A stretch of 64,000 nt of DNA from assembly GCA_945878375.1 (NCBI GenBank), contig CAMDWG010000003.1:62001-126000 (forward strand), in the 5' to 3' direction. Below are positions 9,645 to 18,111 of this stretch, one piece after another (the first letter of the stretch is position 1; the number at the start of each line of letters is the position of its first letter). A program made the position numbers and the translations under genes. The notes beneath the pieces are model-generated. The model worked only from the letters and a program-made list of their open reading frames with translations, did not search any database and was not told the origin of the DNA. The stretch is from Roseomonas mucosa. GTDB taxonomy: Bacteria > Pseudomonadota > Alphaproteobacteria > Acetobacterales > Acetobacteraceae.

Positions 9645-9659
9645 TGGCACGGGCCTTGC
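9645..9659 (+). promoter_or_regulatory. Sigma-54 promoter for flgE
   Basis: TGGCACG-GGCC-TTGC matches the full sigma-54 consensus with correct GG-to-GC spacing. It lies 42 nt before the flgE start at 9701, leaving about 30 nt of leader with an AAGGAT ribosome-binding site. Confidence 0.88.
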
Positions 9660-9700
9660 CCAATGCGCCCCGGACAACTTCCACAAGGATATCGCCCAGT

Positions 9701-11065
9701 ATGTCGCTGCTCGGCTCGATGACCACCGCGATCAGCGGGCTCGCCGCCCAGGCGCGCGCGCTCGGCCATGTGTCCGACAATGTCGCCAACAGCCAGACCG
9801 TCGGCTTCAAGCGCGTGGACACCAACTTCACCAGCTGGCTGACGCGATCCAACCTGCGCCTGCACATGCCGGGCTCGGTGGAGGCACGGCCCGACTACAC
9901 CAACACCGTGCAGGGCACGATCGAGCAGGTGGAGAACCCGCTGGCCATGGCGATCGCCGGCCAGGGCTTCTTCTCCGTCGCGCAGGCACGCGGCGGGCAG
10001 GGCGCCGACCTGCTCTTCGACGACCGCCAATTCTACACCCGTGCCGGCGACTTCGCGATGGATCGCGACGGCTTCATGGTGAATGGCAGCGGCTACTATC
10101 TGGAAGGCTGGCGCGTGATGCAGGGCAATGAGCCCGACCGCACCTCCATGACACCGATCCGCATCAGCGAACTGGTCTACAACCCGGTGCCGACCGCGCG
10201 CATCGACCTGGCCGCGAACTTGCCGGCCAGCATCGGCAACGCGCCGGTGGCGAGCCTGCCCACCGCGACGGACGCCGGCACGCAGCCGCAGGAAAGCTCG
10301 ATCCTGCAGATCTACGATGCCCTGGGGAACCAGCGGCAGGTCACGCTGAACTGGTGGCGCGTGGATGACGACACCTGGCGCGTTGCCGTCGACGCCCCTG
10401 GCGCCGCCCCGCCCCCCGCCCCCGGCGCCCGCGCGGCGGAGATCCGGTTCGGCGCCACCATCCCCGGCGGCGCGGCGGCGGCGGCCGGCACCCTCTCCTC
10501 GATCACCAGCTTGCAGAACATCGTCGCGCCGGGCGCCGGCCCCTTCGCCGTCGGCGACCAGGCGACGATGGGCTTCGAGGTGGATTACGGCTTCGGCGCA
10601 CAGACGATCAGCCTGCGGCTGGGCGGCTATGGCGTGCCGACGGGCCTGACCAACTATGCCGGCACGCAGTACAGCGTGCGCGACCTGAGCCAGGATGGCG
10701 TGCCGCTCGGCGCCTATTCCGGCGTCACGGTGCGGGAGAATGGCGATGTCGCCGTGAACTACGACAACGGCCAGACCCGCATCGTCGCGCGCGTTCCCAT
10801 CGTCGCCTTCAACGATCCCGACAAGCTCCAGCGCCTGGACGGCCAGGCCTTCATGCGCACGATCGAAAGCGGGGAAGCGCGGGTGACGGATGTCGCCGCG
10901 AATGGCGTCGGCAAGCTCGTCACCGGGTCGATCGAGCGGTCCAATGTCGATATCGCGGCCGAGTTCTCGAAGCTGATCCTGGCGCAGCGCGCCTACACGT
11001 CGAACACCCGCATCGTCACCGCCAGCGACGAGATGCTGCAGGACACGATCAACATGAAGCGCTGA
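9701..11065 (+). CDS. flgE: FlgE, flagellar hook protein
   Basis: 454 residues from ATG 9701. This start is chosen because the protein then begins with the hook/rod signature SLLGSMTTAISGLAAQARAL, followed by HVSDNVANSQTVGFKR, and lies behind AAGGAT and a sigma-54 promoter. The C-terminus ends in the matching helix (VDIAAEFSKLILAQRAYTSN). FlgE polymerises into the universal joint between basal body and filament. The next genes, flgK and flgL, encode the hook-filament junction. Confidence 0.95.
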   Translation: MSLLGSMTTAISGLAAQARALGHVSDNVANSQTVGFKRVDTNFTSWLTRSNLRLHMPGSVEARPDYTNTVQGTIEQVENPLAMAIAGQGFFSVAQARGGQGADLLFDDRQFYTRAGDFAMDRDGFMVNGSGYYLEGWRVMQGNEPDRTSMTPIRISELVYNPVPTARIDLAANLPASIGNAPVASLPTATDAGTQPQESSILQIYDALGNQRQVTLNWWRVDDDTWRVAVDAPGAAPPPAPGARAAEIRFGATIPGGAAAAAGTLSSITSLQNIVAPGAGPFAVGDQATMGFEVDYGFGAQTISLRLGGYGVPTGLTNYAGTQYSVRDLSQDGVPLGAYSGVTVRENGDVAVNYDNGQTRIVARVPIVAFNDPDKLQRLDGQAFMRTIESGEARVTDVAANGVGKLVTGSIERSNVDIAAEFSKLILAQRAYTSNTRIVTASDEMLQDTINMKR

Positions 11066-11129
11066 CGGCGCGGATGGCGCCCCCGCGCCCCCGCCGCGCA
11101 GATCCTGAAGCAACCGGAGCCACGCCGCG

Positions 11130-12656
11130 ATGAGCATGGACCTCGCCTTGTCGGTCGCGCGGAGCGGCCTGCGCCTGCTGGATCGGCAGATGGCGCGCAC
11201 CGCCGACGACATCGCCAATGCCGGCACCGAAGGCCATACGCGCAAGGTCCTCGACGGCCAGTCGGTCTCCGCCGCCGGCATCGGCATCGGCGTCCGCACC
11301 GGGCTGCCGGTGCGCGATGTCGATATCGCGCTGCAGGATGCGGGGGCGCGGGCGGGTGGCGATGTCGCGGCCGGAGAGCTGCGTACCCGGCTGCTCGGCG
11401 CGGTCGAGACGGCGCATGGCCGGCCGGAGGATGGCGACAGCATCGGCGGGCTGCTCTCTCGGTTGCGCGCCGCGCTCGGCACGCTGCGAGAAGCGCCGGA
11501 GGATCCGGTGCAGCGCGGCGCGGTGGTGCTGGCGGCGGAGGATCTCGCGGCGCGCTACAACGGCACCACCGCCGCCATCGGCGCCGCCCGCCAGCAGGCG
11601 CATGACGCGCTGGTGGAGGAAGCCGCCGCCGCCAATCGGGCGCTGGCGGAGATCGGGACGCTCACCATCGATATCCGCCGCGAATTCGCCGCCGGCCGCC
11701 CGGCCGCCGATCTCGAGGATCGGCGCGATCTCGCCATCGCGCGGCTGGCCGGATCGTTCGACATCTCGGTGCTGCGCGGCCGGCAGGGGGAGGTCACGGT
11801 GGTGGCGCGCGGCGGCATCGTGCTGCCGCTTGGCGGAGGGGACGTGTTCTCCGTCGCCCCCGCCACCGTCGCGCCGGGAGCCTATCATGGCGGTGCGGGC
11901 ACGCTGCCGGGCGTGATGCTGAACGGGCAGGACATCACGCGCCGGCTGGTCGGCGGCCGCTTCGGCGCGGCGGCGGAACTGCGCGACATGACGCTGCCCC
12001 GCATGCAGGCGGAGATCGACCTCTCGGCCGCCCACACCGCATCGCGCTTCGCGGCGCAGGGGCTGCGCCTGTTCGCCGATACGGCCATGGCGGTGCCGGA
12101 TGTGACCGTGCCCTATGCGGGCAGCGCGATGCTCGGCTTCGCGGGCGCGATCCGCGTGAATCCGGCGGTCGCCGCCGACCCCGCGCTGGTGCGCGACGGC
12201 ACCCATGCGGTCGTCGCGCTGCCCGGTGGGCCGGGCGCCTTCCTGCCAAACCCGGCTGGCGGGCCGGCGGGCTTCGCGACGCTGCTCGACCGCGTGCTGG
12301 GCTTCACCTTCGGGCGAGAGGCGGCGTCGGGTGCTGCGCATCCGCCCATCGCCAGCGGGGCGCTTGGCCCGGATGGCACGCTGGTCTCGACGCTGTCTGG
12401 GCTCAACACGCTGGAAGCGCATGGCGGCGCGCTGGTCGCGGCGCAGGCCGGCGCGCGCGCCGCCGCCGAGCAGGGCCATGGTCGCGCCGTGGCACTATCC
12501 GAATTGTTGGCCGGGCGCAGCCAGGCGCGCAGCGGCGTCGATGTGGACAGGGAGGTGGCGGCGATGGTCGAGCTGCAGAACGCCTACACGGTGAATGCCC
12601 GCGTCGTGGCGACGGTGCAGGCGATGTGGGACGCGCTGTTCGGCGCGGTGCGCTAG
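11130..12656 (+). CDS. flgK: FlgK, hook-filament junction protein 1
   Basis: 508 residues. The N-terminus (LSVARSGLRLLDRQMARTADDIANAGTEGHTRK) and C-terminus (SGVDVDREVAAMVELQNAYTVNARVVATV) are the paired helices of FlgK-type axial proteins; the centre is variable. FlgK is the first junction layer on the hook. It lies 64 nt after flgE and is followed after 3 nt by flgL, so the three are probably co-transcribed. Confidence 0.93.
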   Translation: MSMDLALSVARSGLRLLDRQMARTADDIANAGTEGHTRKVLDGQSVSAAGIGIGVRTGLPVRDVDIALQDAGARAGGDVAAGELRTRLLGAVETAHGRPEDGDSIGGLLSRLRAALGTLREAPEDPVQRGAVVLAAEDLAARYNGTTAAIGAARQQAHDALVEEAAAANRALAEIGTLTIDIRREFAAGRPAADLEDRRDLAIARLAGSFDISVLRGRQGEVTVVARGGIVLPLGGGDVFSVAPATVAPGAYHGGAGTLPGVMLNGQDITRRLVGGRFGAAAELRDMTLPRMQAEIDLSAAHTASRFAAQGLRLFADTAMAVPDVTVPYAGSAMLGFAGAIRVNPAVAADPALVRDGTHAVVALPGGPGAFLPNPAGGPAGFATLLDRVLGFTFGREAASGAAHPPIASGALGPDGTLVSTLSGLNTLEAHGGALVAAQAGARAAAEQGHGRAVALSELLAGRSQARSGVDVDREVAAMVELQNAYTVNARVVATVQAMWDALFGAVR

Positions 12657-12659
12657 GCG

Positions 12660-13700
12660 ATGTCGATCCTCGCGACGCTTGGCGGCATGGCGCCCGATCA
12701 GGCGCGGCTGCGCCAGCGCATCGATGTGCTGACGCGCCAGGTCTCCACCGGCCAGGTGGGGCAGGTGCATGGCGACCTGGGACCGCAGGCGCGGCGCGCC
12801 ATCGACCTGCGCGGCGATATTTCGCGGCGGGAGGCGCATATCGGCGCCGCCGATGCGGCGCTGGGGCGGATGGCTGTCGCGCAGGACACGCTTGGGCGGC
12901 TGGAGACGCTGGCGCGGGATGTGGCGGCGGAAGCCCTGCGGGCGCGGACGCTTGGGACCATCGCGCTGGAACCGCTGACCCGCACCGCGCGCGCCGCGCT
13001 GGAGGAAGCGGCGGCGCTGATGAACATGCGCCATGGCGGCGACCCGCTATTCGCCGGCAGCCACCTGGCGCGGGACCCGGTGCCCGACGCGGCCAGCATC
13101 GCGACCGGGCCGATGGCGGCCGCGATCGGCGCGGCGGTCGCGACGCTCGGCGCGTCCAATGCCGGTGCGGTCCTTGCCGCGACCGCCGCCGCCGCGACGG
13201 ACCCGGCGACGACGCCCTTCGATCCGTGGCTCGAGACGGATGGAATCGCCGAACAGCGCCGCGCGCTGCTGGTGGCCGATGGCGAACGCGTGGCCTGGGG
13301 CGTGCTGCCGAACGAGAACCAGGATGGGGACGTGACGCTGGCCTGGGGGCGGGAATTGCTGCGCGGCTTCGCGACCCTGGCCGCGCTGACACCGGCCGCC
13401 CTGGCGCAGGGGCCGGAGTATGACGCCTTGCTGCGCGGCGTGTCGGACGGGCTTGCGGGCGCGTCCCGCGCGCTGGCGGTGGAACGCGGCGCGCTGGGCC
13501 TGGCGGAACAGCGCGTGGAGGCTGCGCGGGATCGGCACAAGGATCTGCTGGTCCTGATCCGCGCGCAGCTCGGCGCGGTGGAGGAAGTGGATCTCGCGGC
13601 GGTGACGGCGGCGTTGCGACAGACGGAGATGCGGCTTTCCGCGTCCTACGAGACGACGGCGATGGTGGCGCGGCTGTCTCTGGCGGCGTTGCTGCGCTGA
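12660..13700 (+). CDS. flgL: FlgL, hook-filament junction protein 2
   Basis: 346 residues in the flagellin-like FlgL family. The N-terminal helix carries LRQRIDVLTRQVSTGQ and the C-terminal helix ends MRLSASYETTAMVARLSLAALLR. The HMRHGGDP-like segment (NMRHGGDPLFAGS) is typical of FlgL. It caps FlgK and receives the first flagellin. A CCGCG-GTTAA-CGCGG hairpin follows at 13718-13732. Confidence 0.9.
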   Translation: MSILATLGGMAPDQARLRQRIDVLTRQVSTGQVGQVHGDLGPQARRAIDLRGDISRREAHIGAADAALGRMAVAQDTLGRLETLARDVAAEALRARTLGTIALEPLTRTARAALEEAAALMNMRHGGDPLFAGSHLARDPVPDAASIATGPMAAAIGAAVATLGASNAGAVLAATAAAATDPATTPFDPWLETDGIAEQRRALLVADGERVAWGVLPNENQDGDVTLAWGRELLRGFATLAALTPAALAQGPEYDALLRGVSDGLAGASRALAVERGALGLAEQRVEAARDRHKDLLVLIRAQLGAVEEVDLAAVTAALRQTEMRLSASYETTAMVARLSLAALLR

Positions 13701-13919
13701 AAGATGCTGGCCTTCAGCCGCGGTTAACGCGGCGGGGGGCAGGATGCTTCGCGTGTCGTCCCGTCGCCGATCTTCGCGGCGGGGCGGTGCGGGGACCCGA
13801 GGATGGGGCGCGCGGGCGGCAATCCGCGTGGCGGCGAAAATCGCGCAAATGCCGGCATGGGCCGGCTGGCGGCGTGGCGACCAGCAGGGGCGTTGCGCCG
13901 ACAGGTTCGGGAGAGTTGC

Positions 13920-14363
13920 ATGTCCACCTTGGTGCTCGAAATGCGGGCCGGCGATCTGATGGTGGTGAATGGCGCGTCGCTGCGGTTCCGCAGCCGCACG
14001 CGTGTCGAATTGGTGGCGCGCGCGCGCTTCCTGTTCGGCAAGCAGGTGATGACGCCCGAAGGCGCCAACACGCCCGCGCGGCGCATTTACTTCGCGCTGC
14101 AATGTGCCTATGTTGGTGTGGAAGAGGAACGAGAGCAGTCGATGGCGGATGCACACCGCCTGTCGGCCGAGTTCCAGGACGCGACGACCTCCGCGCTTGC
14201 GCGCCAGTTGCTGGAACGCGCGCTGACGCTGGCGGAGCAGGATGATTGGTACCAGGCGTTGCGCCTGGTGCGGCACGTGATCCGCCATGAAGCGGCCGTG
14301 CTGGGGCTTGATGCGGCCAGCGGTGCGTCGCTGGCGGCGGGCGTGTCCGTTGCGGCGGAATAG
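13920..14363 (+). CDS. flbT: FlbT, flagellin mRNA regulator
   Basis: 147 residues from the ATG at 13920, behind a GGGAGAG ribosome-binding site; upstream in-frame sequence lacks family similarity. The FlbT pattern is visible: a beta-rich N-terminus (LVLEMRAGDLMVVNGASLRFR), then the signature TPEGANTPARRIYFALQCAYVG and a helical C-terminus. In Caulobacter FlbT binds the flagellin mRNA leader and destabilises it until the hook is complete, with FlaF as its partner. Here flbT directly precedes fliC and flaF follows it. Confidence 0.88.
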   Translation: MSTLVLEMRAGDLMVVNGASLRFRSRTRVELVARARFLFGKQVMTPEGANTPARRIYFALQCAYVGVEEEREQSMADAHRLSAEFQDATTSALARQLLERALTLAEQDDWYQALRLVRHVIRHEAAVLGLDAASGASLAAGVSVAAE

Positions 14364-14415
14364 CGCGCGGCACGTTTACGAAGTCTTTACCCCTTGTCGT
14401 GTAGACGGGGGTGAG

Positions 14416-14470
14416 GGTCCGCGCGAAGCGCGGGCCAAGGCCGGGGCGCCTGTTTGGCCTCGGTCCCCGC
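14416..14470 (+). promoter_or_regulatory. Structured fliC leader / possible FlbT target
   Basis: GGTCCGCGC-GAA-GCGCGGGCC (14416-14436) folds as a 9-bp stem with one G-U pair and a GAA loop. A second GC-rich fold follows at about 14440-14470 (GGGGCGCC...GGCC...CCCC). There is no T-run, so a plain terminator for flbT is less likely than a leader structure. A FlbT role is inferred from gene order only. Confidence 0.45.
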
Positions 14471-14526
14471 GGAGGACGGCAAGATGTCCAATCCGCCGCG
14501 GAACCCTGAAGAGGGAGTAGGGGACC

Positions 14527-15750
14527 ATGTCCTCGATCAACACCAACGGCGCCGCGATGGCGGCCATCCGCTCTCTGTCCTCGATCGCTGGGGACATGGC
14601 GAAGACACAGTCGCGAATCGAGACCGGCTTCCGGATCGGCAAGGCAAACGACGATCCGGCCATCTTCTCCATCTCGCAGAGCATGCGGGCGGAGTTGAAC
14701 GGCATGACGGCGGTGCGCGACAGCCTGGCCTTCGGCAAGGCGACGGTCACGGTGGCGCGCGACGCCGCGACGAAGATCAGCGAAGAACTGGCGCTGCTGA
14801 AGCAGACCATCACGCAGGGCCAGCAGAACGGCATCGATCCCACGCTGATGCAGCGGCAGATGGATGACCGCCTGTCCAACATCGACGCCTTTGCCCGGTC
14901 GGCGACCTTCAATGGCGTCAACCTGCTGATCAATCCCGCAGACGACCTGACGGGCAATGGAGTTGTCTCGACGTCGCTGAACGTCGTTCGCAACACGTTG
15001 GGCAATACCACCGCCGTGGTGAACGAGAATCTCAGCAGCAACGGTCTTGGCCTGGAAGGCCTGCTGGTGAACAATGGGTCCTTGGGCATCACCTTCGACG
15101 ACGCCATGGCTTTCGATAACGGCGACGTGGTGAACCTGACCCTGCAAAGCGGCGAGCAGTTCGTCTTCGAGTTCGTGGATGGTTCGACCGCGCTGACCAC
15201 CGAACCGGTCGCCGACGATCCGACAACGACCGGCGCAGGCAACAACGAGAAGGTGAATGTCATCGCGGTGGTCTATGACCCCACGGCGGAGGCGCCGCTC
15301 GCTGGCCTTCAGAAACTGATGGATGCGGTGCGTGGCGCCGGCTTTGGCGTCTCGCTTGGCACGAATCCCGATGACGGCAACCCGCGGCTCGTGATCAGCG
15401 GCGCGCTGGATACGACCGCTTCGGTTGCTGCGACGGCGATCAACGCCGGCGCCACGGCGGATGACGTGAACGGCACCGACACCGCCATCGCCGCGATCGA
15501 TGCCGCCGTCGCCACGGCCAGCGAGGCGCTGTCCCGCATCGGCGGTTCGCTGCGGCAGATCGATGGCTTGGCCGACTTCACCAAGCAGCTGCAGGATTCC
15601 GTGAAGGAAGGCCTCGGCGCGCTGGTGGATGCGGACCTGGCGGAGGAATCGGCGCGGCTCACCGCGCTGCAGACCCGCCAGCAGCTGGCCACCCAGTCGC
15701 TGTCCATCGCGAACCAGCAGAGCCAGTCGCTGCTCAGCCTGTTCCGCTGA
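14527..15750 (+). CDS. fliC: Flagellin
   Basis: 407 residues. The conserved D0/D1 N-terminus (MSSINTNGAAMAAIRSLSSI, then TQSRIETGFRIGKANDDPAIFSI) and C-terminus (ESARLTALQTRQQLATQSLSI...LLSLFR) frame a surface region of about 170 residues. Filaments are built from this subunit. AGGGAGTAGGGG provides a strong ribosome-binding site. It lies between flbT and flaF, the alphaproteobacterial flagellin control pair, and has a structured leader. Confidence 0.95.
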   Translation: MSSINTNGAAMAAIRSLSSIAGDMAKTQSRIETGFRIGKANDDPAIFSISQSMRAELNGMTAVRDSLAFGKATVTVARDAATKISEELALLKQTITQGQQNGIDPTLMQRQMDDRLSNIDAFARSATFNGVNLLINPADDLTGNGVVSTSLNVVRNTLGNTTAVVNENLSSNGLGLEGLLVNNGSLGITFDDAMAFDNGDVVNLTLQSGEQFVFEFVDGSTALTTEPVADDPTTTGAGNNEKVNVIAVVYDPTAEAPLAGLQKLMDAVRGAGFGVSLGTNPDDGNPRLVISGALDTTASVAATAINAGATADDVNGTDTAIAAIDAAVATASEALSRIGGSLRQIDGLADFTKQLQDSVKEGLGALVDADLAEESARLTALQTRQQLATQSLSIANQQSQSLLSLFR

Positions 15751-15831
15751 TCCCAGAAGGCCGGGGCGCCGTGCGCGCCCCGGCCGACTTTCCCCCGCCG
15801 AACACGCGACCGCAGGACAAGGCGCCGCATC

Positions 15832-16206
15832 ATGCTCGCCCGCTATGCCACCCAGCAGAACGCCGCCGCCTCGCCGCGCGAGGTCGAGCTGCGGGCCTTC
15901 CGCTACGTCAATGGCCTGCTCGCCACCGCCACCGATGTGCCCGCCCGCGCGAAGGCGCTGCACAAGACGCATCAGCTCTGGTCGCTGCTCATCGCCGACC
16001 TCTCCCAGCCGGGCAATGCGCTGCCGGCGGATCTCAAGGGGCGGCTGATATCCCTCGGCCTCTGGGCGCAGCGGGAAGCCGCCGCGCGGCTTGAGGATAC
16101 GGCGAGCCTCGAGCCCCTGGTCGCGCTGCACCGGGACATGATCGCGGGGCTGGAGGCGCAGCAGCCGGCCCCCGCGCCGCGCGCCTTCGCCGCCGCGATG
16201 GCCTGA
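15832..16206 (+). CDS. flaF: FlaF, flagellin synthesis regulator
   Basis: 124 residues matching the FlaF pattern: SPREVELRAFRYVNGLLATA near residue 14, then a helical region with LHKTHQLWSLLIADLSQPGNALP and LISLGLWAQRE. FlaF is needed for flagellin translation or secretion and opposes FlbT. It lies 81 nt after fliC. The first ATG is taken because the family normally starts about 10 residues before this motif. Confidence 0.88.
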   Translation: MLARYATQQNAAASPREVELRAFRYVNGLLATATDVPARAKALHKTHQLWSLLIADLSQPGNALPADLKGRLISLGLWAQREAAARLEDTASLEPLVALHRDMIAGLEAQQPAPAPRAFAAAMA

Positions 16207-16208
16207 CC

Positions 16209-17009
16209 ATGCTGCCCGGCCTCGGTGCCCAGGCCGCGCTGGCGGTGGTGGACCGCCAGGGTGCCGGGCTGCAGGCGCGCTTCACCGCGCGCCGCGACAA
16301 TGCCGCCGATGCCGAAGCCCTGCGTCAAGGCGCGCAGCGGATGACGGATGTCGAGTCCCTGCTGAAGGACCGCCGGGCGCTGCGGATGGTGCTCGAAGCC
16401 TTCCAGCTGGAAAGCGAGATCGACAAGCGCGCCCTGATCCGCCGCGCCCTGACCGAGGATCCGGCCGAGAAGACCAGCCTGGTGAACCGCTTCACGGATC
16501 GGCGCTGGCGCGAATTGGCCGCCGCCTTCGCCGAAGGCCGCCCGCAAGGCCAATCGCCGGAGGATGCCGCCGCCGGCACGGGGGCGCGGCTGCGCGGGAT
16601 GCTGGACCGCATCATCCGCGACGCGATGGTCAATCGCTATGAGAAGGCGATGGGCGAATCCAATCCCGGCCTGCGGGAGGCGCTGTATTTCCGCCGCGTC
16701 GCCGACCGGGTCACGACGGTGCCGCAGCTGATGGCCGACCGCGCGCTGGTCGAGGTCGCGCGCGGCGCGCTCGGCCTGCCGAAGCAATTCGGCCTGCTGT
16801 CCTACGAACAGCAGCGCGACCTGCTGACGCGGCGGCTGGACTTGGCGCAGCTGCAGGACCCGAAGGGCGTGGCGCGGCTGGTGGGGCGCTATCTGGCGCA
16901 GTCCAACACCGCCCCGCCGCCAAGTCCGGTGGCCGCGCTGTTCGACAACCAGGGCAGCGCGAATGGCATCGCGGCGCTGGCGGGACGGCGCCTGTCGATC
17001 CAGGCCTGA
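16209..17009 (+). CDS. DUF1217 domain protein of the flagellar cluster
   Basis: 266 residues, helical and charged. The pattern TDVESLLKDRRALRMVLEAFQLESEID and RALTEDPAEKTSLVNRFTDRRWRELAAAF is that of DUF1217 proteins, which occur in alphaproteobacterial flagellar clusters without a defined biochemical role. It starts 2 nt after flaF, so it is co-transcribed. No signal peptide or membrane segment is visible. A role in filament assembly or export is inferred from context only. Confidence 0.75.
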   Translation: MLPGLGAQAALAVVDRQGAGLQARFTARRDNAADAEALRQGAQRMTDVESLLKDRRALRMVLEAFQLESEIDKRALIRRALTEDPAEKTSLVNRFTDRRWRELAAAFAEGRPQGQSPEDAAAGTGARLRGMLDRIIRDAMVNRYEKAMGESNPGLREALYFRRVADRVTTVPQLMADRALVEVARGALGLPKQFGLLSYEQQRDLLTRRLDLAQLQDPKGVARLVGRYLAQSNTAPPPSPVAALFDNQGSANGIAALAGRRLSIQA

Positions 17010-17295
17010 CGCGCGCGACGCCGCAAGCCACGCGCATCCTGTGATGCGCGGATACGGAGATGCGGCACGAAATCGCCGCCGCGCATCGAAGCACGGGAAC
17101 AATCGCCGCGAGGTGACGTTCGCGCCTGGGACCGTGTGCGTGATTCGCATGCGGCGACACCGGGCGCAGCGCGCGACAGGACCGGCGGGGCCGGCATTGC
17201 GCTGCGATCGGGGGGACAGCGGCGCGATGGCGACACGCAATGCCTCGCGCCGCCTCGGATAACGGGACCAGCACGCGATCGAGGAGACCCAGCGC

Positions 17296-18021
17296 ATGAG
17301 CGATGAGATCGAGCAGATGCCCCAGGACGGCCTGGAGCCCGAAGCGGCCACGCCGGAGCCGGCGCCGGAGAAGACGCCGCGCCGCCGCGCGCCGGCCCGC
17401 AGCACCGCCACGCGCGGTCCGCGCGGCACCGCCGGGCGCAGCGCGGCGGCCAAGGCCCCGCGTGCCCGTGCCGCGACCAAGGCACCGCGCGCCAGGGGCG
17501 CGACCAAGGCACCGCGCGCCAGGGCCGCGACCAAGGCACCGCGCGCCAGTGCCGCGACCAAGGCACCGCGCGCCAGTGCCGCGACGAAAGCCCCGCGCGC
17601 CAGGGCCGGCACGCGAAAGGCCGCGACGGCGGCGACCGGCCGCAAGACCGCCACCGCACCGCGCCGCAAGGCCGCTGCGACCGCCAAGCCTGCGACCACG
17701 CGCGCGGCCGCCGCGCGCAAGGCGCCGGCCAAGGCCGCCACCGCGCGGAAGACGGCCGTCAAGGCCACGCGCGGCGGCGCGAAGGCCGCGACCACACGCA
17801 CCGCGCGGACCGGCACCACGCGGAAGATCGCCAAGGCCGGCGCTGCCAGCCCGGCCCGCGCCGCGCCGCGCGCCGCCAATGGGCGCAAGACCGCCGCGAG
17901 CCGGACTGCGAAGCCGGCTTCGGGGCGGGCCTCGGCGGCGAAGGGCGCCAAGTCCACCGCAGGGCGTCGCGGCACGACACCGCGCGGCCGGGGGGGCACT
18001 GGCCGCAGCCGGATGGGCTGA
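17296..18021 (+). CDS. Histone H1-like Lys/Arg/Ala-rich DNA-binding protein
   Basis: 241 residues, with an acidic start (MSDEIEQMPQDGLEPEAAT) followed by about 210 residues almost wholly of Ala, Lys, Arg, Thr, Pro and Gly. Six 9-residue units of the KAPRARAAT type occupy residues 53-106 (DNA 17452-17613, a 27-bp repeat). The composition resembles the tails of histone H1 and of bacterial proteins such as AlgP, so non-specific nucleic-acid binding is the likely role. GAGGAG precedes the ATG. It stands alone, followed by a GC-rich inverted repeat. Repeat number may vary between strains. Confidence 0.75.
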   Translation: MSDEIEQMPQDGLEPEAATPEPAPEKTPRRRAPARSTATRGPRGTAGRSAAAKAPRARAATKAPRARGATKAPRARAATKAPRASAATKAPRASAATKAPRARAGTRKAATAATGRKTATAPRRKAAATAKPATTRAAAARKAPAKAATARKTAVKATRGGAKAATTRTARTGTTRKIAKAGAASPARAAPRAANGRKTAASRTAKPASGRASAAKGAKSTAGRRGTTPRGRGGTGRSRMG

Positions 18022-18030
18022 TCGGCCGGC

Positions 18031-18069
18031 CCGGCCGGGGCGGGCGGGGCCCCGGTTCTCCCCGGCCGG
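18031..18069 (+). terminator. Inverted repeat after the H1-like gene
   Basis: CCGGCCGGGG (18031-18040) pairs perfectly with CCCCGGCCGG (18060-18069), and the loop can form a second small stem. It begins 10 nt after the stop codon. No T-run follows, so termination is inferred from position and strength. Confidence 0.45.
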
Positions 18070-18111
18070 ACCCCTCTCGCCAACTCCGCCGGAGCGGGCG
18101 AAACTGGGGGG

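Noticed and set aside
9483-9686. N-terminal extension of FliK to 521 residues
   Set aside because: The extension would run through both the sigma-54 promoter and the palindromes and has shadow-like Arg/Ala composition; ATG 9482 fits better.
14368-14390. CGGCACG before fliC as a sigma-54 promoter
   Set aside because: The -24-like half is good but the -12 half reads CGAA, without TTGC at the required distance.
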